From assembly GCF_002751875.1 (NCBI RefSeq), contig NZ_NMZM01000012.1, positions 24,895 to 88,894 on the forward strand: DNA of 64,000 bases, given 5' to 3'. The stretch comes from Oceaniglobus indicus. GTDB taxonomy: Bacteria > Pseudomonadota > Alphaproteobacteria > Rhodobacterales > Rhodobacteraceae. Positions 24,296 to 32,666 of the stretch are shown here, piece by piece. Each line of letters opens with the position of its first letter. The stretch's first letter is position 1. The notes under the pieces are model-generated. The model saw only the letters and a list, made by a program, of their open reading frames with translations, made no database searches and was not told where the DNA came from. The translations under genes were made by a program, and so were the position numbers.

Positions 24296-25096
24296 TTAAC
24301 CGCCTGTCTTTGGTGCGCCGCCGCCTTTGTTCCAGTTTACTAGTGTTGCGATTCGATCCCTTGCTGCTCCTGAAATTGGCTCATCCCCTTGCCACGCTGC
24401 GGGATTGGCAGCAATCCATGCCTCAATAGCGGCTTTGACACCGCCTTTAAATTTTCGTTCGGGGAGGAGTGCTTGCCAGACTGTGACCGCGTAATCTAAC
24501 TCAGCCGAGAAATGTTCATGAGCTGGATTACGGAAGGCATCGTTTTCCACCTCAGTATCGGGGAAGAAAAAAGTAGGCTTTTGACCCAGCCGCCGCATCC
24601 AGTCGCGAAGCTCGTTCACCTTTATCGAGCTTCGATCCCAGCTCGGCTCCTTAACAAAATACAAACTCGGCAATGGTTGATCGTCTGGCATGTCGAAGTT
24701 TGTCGAAACAGGAACGCCAGATTGAATCAGTATGTCGTATGCGATGGTATCTTCATTTATTTCTGGATCAACATCAAATTCCATATCGCCAAATCTTTGA
24801 GTCGGAACATGCCGTGTATCGTGCACGAAGCTGCACGGCAGTGTTCCGCGCATCGCGGCGCCCGAAATCGCACGGAAAACTGGCACAAATTCGGGGGAGT
24901 GCAGGTAATTTTGAGTTTTGTTTGATGAGCCTATTCGGTGGAATTGCCCTTCTTTAAGTCCTGCCATAGAAGATGGCTCATAGTTGCTGGGGTTTAGTCC
25001 GACTGCCAGCATTGATGCCTCTATGACCGACAGATGCTCGCACCACCGCCAATGCTCCAATTCAAATTGATAATTTTCTAAATCTTCGTAGCTCAT
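24296..25096 (-). CDS. Integrase-coupled protein of unknown function
   Basis: A 266-residue soluble protein starting MSYEDLENYQFELEHWRWCE, with EHLSVIEASMLAVGLNP near residue 22, a type of N-terminus seen in proteins encoded next to tyrosine integrases in mobile islands. The C-terminal ~90 residues (FKGGVKAAIEAWIAANPAAW, GAARDRIATLVNWNKGG) look like a small helical domain. Its ATG overlaps the integrase stop (ATGA), so expression is tied to integrase. The lower GC here points to acquisition. Function unknown. Confidence 0.68.
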   Translation of the reverse strand: MSYEDLENYQFELEHWRWCEHLSVIEASMLAVGLNPSNYEPSSMAGLKEGQFHRIGSSNKTQNYLHSPEFVPVFRAISGAAMRGTLPCSFVHDTRHVPTQRFGDMEFDVDPEINEDTIAYDILIQSGVPVSTNFDMPDDQPLPSLYFVKEPSWDRSSIKVNELRDWMRRLGQKPTFFFPDTEVENDAFRNPAHEHFSAELDYAVTVWQALLPERKFKGGVKAAIEAWIAANPAAWQGDEPISGAARDRIATLVNWNKGGGAPKTGG

Positions 25097-26382
25097 CCTA
25101 TCCTCACAACATTGCCTGACCGCTCAACACCAACAACGAACCGCGCCCAATCGCCCATCATCTTGCGGCGCTTCTCCACCATGTCACCGCGCCGATAGGA
25201 TGCCTCGACCGCGTTGCTGATCTTATGGGCCAGCGCCACCTCTGCCATATCGCCGGGATAAGTCGTGCGCTCTGCCACCCAATCACGGAACGTGCTGCGC
25301 AGGCCATGCGGCACCGCAGGGCGCTTTGACGTGCGATCCACAAAGCCCGCGCCACCCGCTTCAACATCTGCGCGATGCATCCGCTTCATGGCAGCGGACA
25401 GCGTCATGTCCGACATTTGCCCGCCCCGTGCGGCCGGAAACACCAGCGGGTTGTCTTGCAGCCTTGGCAGGGCTTTCAGCAAGGCCACAGCCTCGCCAGA
25501 CAGCGGAATGCGGTGTTCCCGCTCTTTCTTCATGCGCACCGCCGGGATGATCCACAACGCCTTGTCCATGTCGATTTCATCCCATTGCGCGCCGCGTATT
25601 TCTTGCGACCGGGTTGCTGTCAGGGTCAGAAACTCCAAAGCCCGCGCACCAAAGCCCTCACGCGTCCGAAGGGCAGCAAACCAGCGCGGCGCATCATCAA
25701 GGGTCACGGCAGGCTGATTGTCCTCTTTCGCGACCTTGGAAGGTGCTGGCATCAGTTCTTTCAGGTTGCCCGACCAGCGCGCCGGGTTGTCGCCCGTGCG
25801 ATGCCCCGCAACCGTTGCCCACGACAGCACCGCCTCGATCCGGCCCCGAACGCGCGATGCCGTTTCCGTCTTGTCCTTCCAGATGGGTTGCAGCACGCGA
25901 AACACGTCTTGCACCGCGATATCCTGCACCAGCATTTCACCCAGTTCAGGTTTCGCGTAGGTTTCCAGCGTGTTTGTCCACTGCTGGCGATGCTTGGCGT
26001 TCTTGAACGCGTCCAGCTTGGCGGCAAGATACCGTTCTGTGGCCTCGGCAAAGGTCAGACCACGGCGCTGGGCGGCTGTCAGCGCGGCCTTGGCGGCTTT
26101 GCGTTCCTCTATCGGATCAATGCCCCGCTCAATCTTGTCGCGCGCCTCACGCGCCTTGTCGCGGGCCTGTGACAGCGTGACAGCCGGGAAGCCACCCAAG
26201 CCGATATCCCGCCGCACCGTGCCAACCTTGGCACGCAACACCCAAGAGCGGCCATCTTTGGGAGTCAGTTGCAGGTGAAGGCCAGGAACGCCACCGACCG
26301 AATACAGGACGTTCCGCTTGCCGCCGGGATGCGCCAACCGCTTCACGTCTATCGCGGACAACTCACTTGCAACCCTTGGCAT
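25093..26382 (-). CDS. P4-type tyrosine integrase
   Basis: A 429-residue site-specific recombinase. The N-terminal DUF4102-like arm-binding domain (residues 1-90, GLHLQLTPKDGRSWVLRAKV, IGLGGFPAVTLSQAR) is followed by the core-binding domain and the catalytic domain with Arg in TATRSQEIRGAQW, His/Arg in PHGLRSTFRDW, His in LAHKISN, and the nucleophile Tyr in VEASYRRGD. All catalytic residues are present, so it should be active. The start at 26382 begins the conserved MPRVASELSAIDVKRL; the frame is open further upstream. TACCCCACATA lies a few bases before the start and recurs at 20249. Confidence 0.9.
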   Translation of the reverse strand: MPRVASELSAIDVKRLAHPGGKRNVLYSVGGVPGLHLQLTPKDGRSWVLRAKVGTVRRDIGLGGFPAVTLSQARDKAREARDKIERGIDPIEERKAAKAALTAAQRRGLTFAEATERYLAAKLDAFKNAKHRQQWTNTLETYAKPELGEMLVQDIAVQDVFRVLQPIWKDKTETASRVRGRIEAVLSWATVAGHRTGDNPARWSGNLKELMPAPSKVAKEDNQPAVTLDDAPRWFAALRTREGFGARALEFLTLTATRSQEIRGAQWDEIDMDKALWIIPAVRMKKEREHRIPLSGEAVALLKALPRLQDNPLVFPAARGGQMSDMTLSAAMKRMHRADVEAGGAGFVDRTSKRPAVPHGLRSTFRDWVAERTTYPGDMAEVALAHKISNAVEASYRRGDMVEKRRKMMGDWARFVVGVERSGNVVRIG

Positions 26383-26442
26383 CGACCTACCCCACATATC
26401 ACCCAACAAAGGAAAGGTAATCGGATGCATATCATCGCGCAA

Positions 26443-26854
26443 GGTTGCTTACTGCGCGTAGTGGGGTAGCCTCGGATTTACGCACACTTACAGTGCTTTA
26501 AGCTATTGGCTGCACGGTATTACTTAGCCTTTATGGCGGGCTGTCTGTCCGCCACATATCAGTGCATGTATTTGATATCATTTATAATAAATTTTGACAG
26601 TGGTTCCTTGCCACCAACCTTGCCCCCAATGAAAACGCGCTAGGCCCGGCGCGGGTCTCCGACCTGGACATGACAGTCGTGGCGCAACAACAACACATTC
26701 GTCGGTTCGCGCAGCGCCCATGAGAATCCTGGATACTTTCCATGTCGGATGTGGTCTAAATAGGCATAACGCTCCGACGCACGCCTACCCATCCCGACGC
26801 CCATCAGGGCTTCGGGAAAATTATGCGTGCGCAGACCATGCAGAGTGCACGTCC
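26443..26854. other. Intergenic stretch upstream of the integrase
   Basis: About 410 bases with no convincing gene. It holds the likely integrase promoter, an AT-rich stretch around 26570-26600 (TTGATATCATTTATAATAAA), and the candidate right attachment site. Beyond it the sequence returns to higher GC. Confidence 0.5.
26606..26624 (+). repeat. Candidate right attachment site
   Basis: CCTTGCCACCAACCTTGCC, 17 of 19 identical to 20625-20643 in the same orientation. It lies 224 bases upstream of the integrase start, the usual side for an attachment site in this integrase class. Confidence 0.42.
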
Positions 26855-27079
26855 ATGAATGCAGTTCCCATGAACACCTACCTGGCCGTCGAGCAAGTCG
26901 CGGTTCGCTTCTCTGTCTCCAAGGACACGATCTGGCGGTGGCGTCGCGAAGGCGACTTTCCCAAGCCGGTCAAGCTCGGCGGTCGGACGACCCGATGGCG
27001 GCTGAGCGACATCGAAGACTGGGAAGCGCAGTGCCCCTGCGGCTTCATCACCAGCCTGCCGCTCTCCGCGGCGATCTGA
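26855..27079 (+). CDS. AlpA-family regulator of a decayed second element
   Basis: A 74-residue AlpA-type HTH protein: YLAVEQVAVRFSVSKDTIWR, FPKPVKLGGRTTRWRLSDIE and DWEAQ. It is intact and on the plus strand, opposite to the AlpA at 23883. The start could be 26855 or the ATG at 26870; both keep the domain. What follows (DUF927 fragment, split integrase) suggests it belonged to a separate, now broken, integrative element. Confidence 0.75.
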   Translation: MNAVPMNTYLAVEQVAVRFSVSKDTIWRWRREGDFPKPVKLGGRTTRWRLSDIEDWEAQCPCGFITSLPLSAAI

Positions 27080-27209
27080 CCAGCTGTCCAGCCCCCTGAT
27101 TGGGGGTTCGGCATCTCCATCATCTTCAGCCGGCCTGATCGGCGCCCCCTGTCCCGGCGCACCGGAGGCTGTTCGCATTCATAGGATCGAGCATGCCAGC
27201 CGATTCTTC

Positions 27210-27485
27210 GTGGAAAGACTCATCAGCAACGACGATTACCACGACAGCATGGAAGGATTCATCAAACGCTTCGTTGAAGCTGCGATCAGCGCCCAAGACA
27301 TCGAACAGGACGGACAGGTGCGTCGGGTTCTGAAGCGGTTTGCGCTGGCCGCGCTGGCGGGAGAGTTGGCGACGAAGTTCGACGTGACGGGCTGTAAAAG
27401 CGGCGCGGCGCTGAATGGCACCCAGGAGATCGCGCGAACGTGGATCAGCGAGCGTGACGTTACACGCGCAAGTGTGGTGTTATAG
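27210..27485 (+). pseudogene. C-terminal fragment of a DUF927-type primase/helicase
   Basis: The frame encodes DGQVRRVLKRFALAALAGEL followed by ATKFDVTGCKSGAALN, which is the conserved C-terminal segment of DUF927-domain proteins of plasmids, phages and islands. Only about 90 residues of a normally several-hundred-residue protein remain, and no N-terminal ATPase part is found upstream. It sits after an AlpA gene, the usual neighbour of DUF927 proteins, so this is the relic of an element's replication gene. Confidence 0.6.
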
Positions 27486-27507
27486 GCGCTGCACAAGACA
27501 CAGGCCT

Positions 27508-27648
27508 ATGGGTCGTGAAACCGAAGCAGAAGCCGCCCGCTACCGCAAGTTGGCAGACTTGCGAAAGACCATACAGGAACGAAAAGTTTCACCACGACGG
27601 AAACAGGTTCCGACTTTCCCCGTCGAACCGCTGATAAAAAACGCTTAA
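27508..27648 (+). pseudogene. C-terminal tail of a tyrosine integrase, inverted relative to its body
   Basis: This stretch encodes GRETEAEAARYRKLADLRKT, which matches the catalytic end of a rhodobacteral phage integrase family (GHETEAEA-x-RY pattern with the nucleophile Tyr). The missing body of the same type of protein lies just downstream but on the opposite strand (27807-28364) and stops exactly before this part. It is not a functional gene. Confidence 0.55.
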
Positions 27649-27806
27649 TTATGAATTATGGCGGAGCGACAGGGAAAAAGTTTGAACACATTCTTTACTG
27701 AATTGGAGGCGTTGGCACACATAATTTCGGGTCTACTGAGCCGGCATCCCTCGAGTGGGCGGTCGATTGACGACCAGATTACCTGATATTGCTTAGGGTC
27801 AGGACT

Positions 27807-28364
27807 CATAATCGCCATCCTCTGGTCGGCGCTGGCACCATTTTCCTTGAAGACCGCGCCGCGGTGTTTGCGAATCCCGTGGGACGTCAGGTGTGGAAAC
27901 CCGCGTCCGTGCAGGCACGGCTGGGACCGGGCCAGCATATCGCATGGTTCAAACCACGCGGGTGCATCCATTGTCATGGGGCATGCCGCAGTGCTGCCGG
28001 ATTTCTGACCACGATAAAGCAGCCACCCGTCACGGACCATTCCGGGGCAAAGCTTGGTGGCATCGCCGATCGAAGCGCAGGTCGTATGGAGCAGTTCGAA
28101 TGCGAGGCGTTGCGCAGACAGGATCGGCCAGACATCACGGAAGGTCTTTATGTCAGCACGGGTCCATGGGGTGTGGCCTTCGGTTCGTGGTGTCAGCCTA
28201 AGGCGGACGGTGACAGCCGGGTCGGTTTCAACCAGTCCTGTATCAAGACACCAACGCCCGAAGGATGGCCATGTTTTCAGGCGGTTGTTGGCGGGGTGTG
28301 GATTGTATCGTGCCAGGTCGCGGCGGATGTGACGAGGTTCCAGATCGCAGAGCATCGCGCGGCC
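27807..28364 (-). pseudogene. Tyrosine integrase body without its C-terminus
   Basis: The minus-strand frame encodes PRHIRRDLARYNPHPANNRL, TPRTEGHTPWTRADI, RLAFELLHTTCASIGDA, GMVRDGWLLYRGQKSG and LTSHGIRKHRGAVFKENGAS, i.e. the core-binding and catalytic domains of a rhodobacteral integrase including the HxxR box. Homology ends after DQRMAIM, just before the Tyr-containing tail, which is found inverted at 27508-27648. The N-terminus is fused to an IS3 transposase remnant. Some 40 residues before the HxxR box are also missing. Confidence 0.65.
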
Positions 28365-28851
28365 GCAAGAGTCGCCGCAGTTTCCCCGCCCGCTCATTGA
28401 GATCAGGATGCCGCGTTTGCGGAGCAGCGCCTGATCGTCAACAACGCAGTATTGCGACCCGCGGTCTGAATGAAGGACCAGCCCCCGGCTCGGGGTTGCG
28501 AGCCACCAAAGCACGGCGCAGGGCTTCGAGCGCGAGATTGCGCTTCAGGTGGTCACACGTCGCCCGGCCGACGACGCGGCGCAAGAAGAGGTCCGGAACG
28601 ACCGTGAGGTAGAGCCACCCCTGCACCGTCCGGATGCAGGAGATGTCCGCACCTCCGGTCAACCCGCCGTGCAGTCCGGCGCCACGAGGTTCGGGGCGAC
28701 AGGCCAGGCATGTTCGCTGTCCGTGGTGCGCTTGAACCGCCGTTTTCGTTGCGCGATCAACGGGGTCTCGCGCATCAGGCGTGCCGTGTGCGATGCCGCC
28801 CGGTCTCATGGCCCTCATCGACACGGACGCGGTGCATGAGCGGGCTGCCAC
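28365..28851 (-). pseudogene. IS3-family transposase (OrfB) remnant, frameshifted
   Basis: Two minus-strand frames together give GADISCIRTVQGWLYLTVV, LFLRRVVGRATCDHLKRNLA, LEALRRALVARNPEPG and then, after a frameshift near 28450-28510, GLVLHSDRGSQYC and LRKRGILISMSGRGNC. This is the DDE catalytic domain of an IS3-type OrfB, including the first two acidic positions. The part after GNC, with the catalytic Glu, is missing and replaced by the integrase relic. No OrfA is present. Confidence 0.72.
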
Positions 28852-28970
28852 AGGCGCCGCTCGACAGCGAAAAGGCCGTGCGAATATGGGCCAGATAGAC
28901 CATTTGATCTGCTGCCCGTTGCCTCCACCTTTTCAAGGTAGGGTCCGTCCCAGCGAATTAAACGGACAGA

Positions 28971-29299
28971 ATGAAGAGATCACGGTTCAGCGAAGAGCAG
29001 ATCATCGCGCTCCTGAAGCAAAAGGAAAGCGGCGTGGCAACGGCGGATGTGTGCCGCGAGCATGGGCGGCACGACATCGCGCCGGGCAAGCCGATGCAGA
29101 ACGCCTTCGTCAAAAGCTTCAACGGCAGCTTCAGAGACAAGCTCTTGAACGAAACTCTGTTCCATCACTGGCCGAGGCGCGGGGGAAGATCGCCGCATGG
29201 AAGGACGACTACAACGGAAACAGACCCCATTCTTCCCGCAGCAATCTCACGCCGTATGAATTTGCAATGAAATCGAGACTGGAAACCAAGGCCGCATGA
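28971..29299 (+). pseudogene. Internally deleted IS3-family (IS407-like) element
   Basis: The frame starts like an IS407-group OrfA ([32 protein letters not shown]) and jumps within ten residues to the C-terminus of OrfB ([29 protein letters not shown]). A frameshift follows and the last part, [16 protein letters not shown] and [15 protein letters not shown], continues in another frame. About a kilobase of transposase coding sequence is missing, so the element is dead, a MITE-like deletion derivative. Confidence 0.75.
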
Positions 29300-29404
29300 T
29301 GCCAGAAATCAACCGACGGATTCTCCCAAAAGTCGGAGGGAAGTCGGGTCTGAGGCCAGTGCGGATGCCCCGTTTCGCGAACTCGCGCGCCAGTTCTTTG
29401 CCTG

Positions 29405-29621
29405 AGCCGCACCATAAAAGGCGGCCGCGCCGCGAGGCCGGCGACGCTGGGCGCCGCCAGTGTTGAAGTAGCGCAGTCGGTGCTGACTGACAGGCAGACC
29501 GCGATCCTGCCGCTGGTAACGTATCTCGACCGTTGCGCTGAGTGTTCATCGCGGTGGCTCCCGTGGGTGTCGCGGTCACGTCTTCGGTCGGCTCGATGAC
29601 TGGAAGCGGGGGCGGCGATGA
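29405..29621 (+). pseudogene. Decayed second copy of the 3' third of the prophage M15 peptidase gene
   Basis: The DNA aligns along its length with 10099-10317, with exact blocks such as GCGCAGTCGGTGCTGAC and TTCATCGCGGTGGCTC and CGTGGGTGTCGCGGTCACG close to the intact copy. It carries in-frame stops near its start and at least two single-base deletions (around 29526 and 29580). It ends at the same TGA. This is a relic of a related prophage or of a duplication, in the same orientation as the intact gene. Confidence 0.75.
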
Positions 29622-29852
29622 TCGATGCTCTTGTTGCTTCGCTCGTCGGATCAGAATGGGCATGCGCAACGCTCCGGTGCGTCGTCACTGCCTTCACCGT
29701 GGAATGCGCCAAATCGCTATTTGTTTCAGACCGATAGCCGGGCTGGCGCGATCCTGAAAACCCACAGGATCCTTCCGTGACACCACAAACGCGTATATTT
29801 TTGCGGAACTCTTGCCACTTCTCCCCGTTTCAAAAATTGGGAGGTGTGTTTC

Positions 29853-32666
29853 ATGGTCAAGCTCTCACGCCGTGGTTTTCTGCGAACGGCCGGCTCGGCT
29901 GCGGTGGCCGTTCAGGTTGTTCCCCTGCACAAGGCGCTGGCAGAGTTGCAGTCCGCGCCGAAACATCAGCCGCCGAACTGGATCCGTGACGGCAAGATCC
30001 GGTTTCGCCAGGACGGCATTCCAAAGGTCACGGGCAACAAGGTGTTTGCCATCGACATCCGTGCCCGTGACATGCCGGGCTGGCCGGATACGCAGTCGCA
30101 CGCCTTGATGTTGCGGGCGGATCGCGCCGATCAGCGGTTTGGCGGTGTGAACGAGACGTTGTTGCCCGACGATCTGCAGCCCGATGTCCTGATCGACGAT
30201 GCACGGGTGCGTCGCGATGGCTTGCGCATGACGCAGGAGGCGTTCTACGGCCGTCTTCTGTTGCCCGTCGGAGAGCCGGCCCGCTATCTCGGTCAGCCCG
30301 CGGCGGTTCTGATCTATCATGACTACACCCGGTTCCGTCGCGCCCGGCGCCTTTTGCAATTCAACGCCGACGCACTGATCTGGGGCGCGCAAACCGAGCT
30401 GCCCGATCTCACACCCTATGGTGGCGCGCGGTTCGTGCGGATCGGCGGCGCCACGCCCGGTGCACCGGACCGGTATTCGCCCTTGGCCGATACCATCATC
30501 TTTGCCGATTTTGAGGCCGGCGGTTCGCCTTGGCCCGCGCCCGATCGTCAAGGGGATGCGCCGTCGCGCGGTATGGCCCACGCCGGCGATCTGCGTGACG
30601 AACTGGCTGATCCACCCGATACATGGGCCGTCTATCAGGGGCACTATACCTCGCAATACGTGGATCCCGCTGCGCTGGAACCGGACAACGGCAACGCCTG
30701 GTATGATCCTGAAAGGGGTGCTTTGCATGTCGTTGTGGGCACCCAATCGCCCTATACCAATGCCGATCATATCGAAACCATGGTGAAGGGCAGCCGGTTT
30801 GATCTGAACGAGCTGCGTCTTCATCCCGGTTATACCGTGGGCTACGGCCAGAAGGAGCACCACGTCTTTCCGTACTACGTTGCCCTGGCCGCGCTGTATG
30901 GCGAGGGGCGGCCCGTGCGCTTTGCCCTGGATCGGTATTCGCACTTCCAGGGGGCGATCAAGCGGCACCCGTTCGACACCCGGATGACCCTCGCCGTGGA
31001 TCGCGAGACGGGCCTGTTCCAGTCACTGGCCGCCGATCTGCGGGCCAACGGCGGCGGGACGAAGAACTTCAGCCCGTCGGTCGGGCAGGTGGCGGCCAGT
31101 GCGTTGCAGGGCATCCACTATTTCCCGAAGTCCGACATCTCGGTCCAGGTCGACGCATCCCGTGCGCCCACGGCCGGGTCGATGCGGGGCTATGGCACGC
31201 TGCAGTCAATGGTCGCCTTCGAACTTCTGGTCGATGAGGCCGCGACGGATCTGGGGATCGACCCGATCGAGCTGCGGCGGCGCAACCTGATGCACAGCGG
31301 GATGAAGAACACCCAGGGCGCCATCCCCGCAGGCACCATGCGCGCGGGTGAACTGCTGGATGCGGCGGGGGCCGATCCGCTGTGGACCACGCGCGCCGAA
31401 CGCAAGGCCGCGTTCGAGGCGGAACACCCCGGCTATCGTTACGGCGTGGGGGTGTCTTGTGTCCAGAAGGATTACGGCACCGGGGCCGAAGCGGCGCTGG
31501 TCCGCCTTGAGGTCACGCCGGAGGGCGAATTGCACATGCGCCACGTCGCGTCGGAAATCGGTTGTGGATCGACCACGTCGCAGATGCTGATGACCGAGGC
31601 GCACCTGGGGCGCTATTGCGATCGCGTGGATTTTGCCGTCATCGATTGGCCCGAACTGCCCCTGCACAGCAACAACGAACCCTATACGATGTCGCAGGAC
31701 GATCAGGACGAGGCGGCGCAGGATCCCCATTGGGTGCCGCGCATCACGTCGCCGCGCAGCGCATCGAACTCGGCCTATTACTTCAGTCACGCCACCGGTG
31801 AAGCCGCGCGCCTGCTGTTCGATCTCGGCCTGTGGCAGGCGGCACAAAGCATCTGGCACGAGGGCATCGGCGGCGGTCAGGCCGCACCCCTTGCCGTTCG
31901 CCGCGATCAGGCCGAATGGCGTGATGGCCATCTTGTGGCAGGCGGCCTGCAACCGCTGTCGTTCGGCGATCTGGCCCGCCGCGCCCATGCGCAGGGGCTG
32001 ATCACCGGCGTCACGGTACACACGTTCAACCGCTGGGCCTGGGCGAGTGCCGAGTTCGATGTCGACGGCACGCCGGTCAGCGGCGCCATCGATGCGCTGT
32101 CGGTGAAATGGGGCGAAGGCGCGGATGCGGCGAAACGCGCCCGGATGCGCGATGCCGGATTCGCGTTTCAGCCGCGCACCCGGGTCGATTATCCGCCGGT
32201 TCAGCGCAACAATGCGTCGGTCGTGTATTACGCCCCGCAGGCGACGATGGTCGAACTTTCGGTGAATACCGGTTCGGGCGAGGTGCAGATACTGTCGCAC
32301 AAGTCGTGGATGGAGTGCGGCAACATGATCGTGCCCGAACTGGTGTCGGGCCAGTTGCAGGGCGGCATCGCCATGGGCATCGGTCACGCCCTCTACGAGG
32401 AACTGCTGCTTTACGAGGACGGCCCCGGCAACGGCACCTGGAACTTCAACCGCTACCGTCTGCCGCGTGCCCGCGATGTCGCGGTCTGGTCGCAGCAGGG
32501 CGATGTCGCACCGCCCCTGTCCGCCACCGACCCGCCGAAGGGCATCGCCGAGGTGGTGATGATCCCCGTCGTTTCGGCCATCTGCAACGCGGTGCATGAC
32601 GCCATCGGGGTCAGGTTCCACGAGACGCCGCTGTCGCCGGAAAGGATCAAGGAGGCATTGTCATGA
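29853..32666 (+). CDS. Xanthine-dehydrogenase-family molybdenum subunit (isoquinoline/aldehyde oxidoreductase type), Tat-exported
   Basis: A 937-residue molybdenum hydroxylase large subunit. The N-terminus has a Tat signal (SRRGFLRTAGS, residues 5-15), so the enzyme is periplasmic. Conserved points are MRGYGTLQSM near 440, RRRNLMHSGMKNTQGAIPAG near 475, GCGSTTSQMLMTEAH near 565, and the C-terminal PPKGIAEVVMIPVVSAICNA, where Glu of GIAE should be the catalytic base (the family norm is G-x-G-E). It works with the [2Fe-2S] and cytochrome subunits encoded next, passing electrons from an aldehyde or N-heterocycle to cytochrome c. Substrate not determinable. It ends in ATGA overlap. Confidence 0.85.
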   Translation: MVKLSRRGFLRTAGSAAVAVQVVPLHKALAELQSAPKHQPPNWIRDGKIRFRQDGIPKVTGNKVFAIDIRARDMPGWPDTQSHALMLRADRADQRFGGVNETLLPDDLQPDVLIDDARVRRDGLRMTQEAFYGRLLLPVGEPARYLGQPAAVLIYHDYTRFRRARRLLQFNADALIWGAQTELPDLTPYGGARFVRIGGATPGAPDRYSPLADTIIFADFEAGGSPWPAPDRQGDAPSRGMAHAGDLRDELADPPDTWAVYQGHYTSQYVDPAALEPDNGNAWYDPERGALHVVVGTQSPYTNADHIETMVKGSRFDLNELRLHPGYTVGYGQKEHHVFPYYVALAALYGEGRPVRFALDRYSHFQGAIKRHPFDTRMTLAVDRETGLFQSLAADLRANGGGTKNFSPSVGQVAASALQGIHYFPKSDISVQVDASRAPTAGSMRGYGTLQSMVAFELLVDEAATDLGIDPIELRRRNLMHSGMKNTQGAIPAGTMRAGELLDAAGADPLWTTRAERKAAFEAEHPGYRYGVGVSCVQKDYGTGAEAALVRLEVTPEGELHMRHVASEIGCGSTTSQMLMTEAHLGRYCDRVDFAVIDWPELPLHSNNEPYTMSQDDQDEAAQDPHWVPRITSPRSASNSAYYFSHATGEAARLLFDLGLWQAAQSIWHEGIGGGQAAPLAVRRDQAEWRDGHLVAGGLQPLSFGDLARRAHAQGLITGVTVHTFNRWAWASAEFDVDGTPVSGAIDALSVKWGEGADAAKRARMRDAGFAFQPRTRVDYPPVQRNNASVVYYAPQATMVELSVNTGSGEVQILSHKSWMECGNMIVPELVSGQLQGGIAMGIGHALYEELLLYEDGPGNGTWNFNRYRLPRARDVAVWSQQGDVAPPLSATDPPKGIAEVVMIPVVSAICNAVHDAIGVRFHETPLSPERIKEALS

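Larger units (their letters stand above)
20625..26624. mobile_element. ~6-kb integrative element (candidate phage satellite or small genomic island)
   Basis: Bounded by the candidate 19-bp direct repeats at 20625 and 26606. Contents in order from the right end: integrase, coupled unknown gene, AlpA, winged-helix protein, 33-residue mini-gene, prim-pol primase, QQKVTVEHV-type protein, HGGxSTG protein, and a plus-strand secreted-protein gene. The set (integrase, AlpA, primase, no structural genes, possible packaging-related protein) matches the logic of P4-like satellites. The boundaries are inferred; the gene content is firm. Confidence 0.6.
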
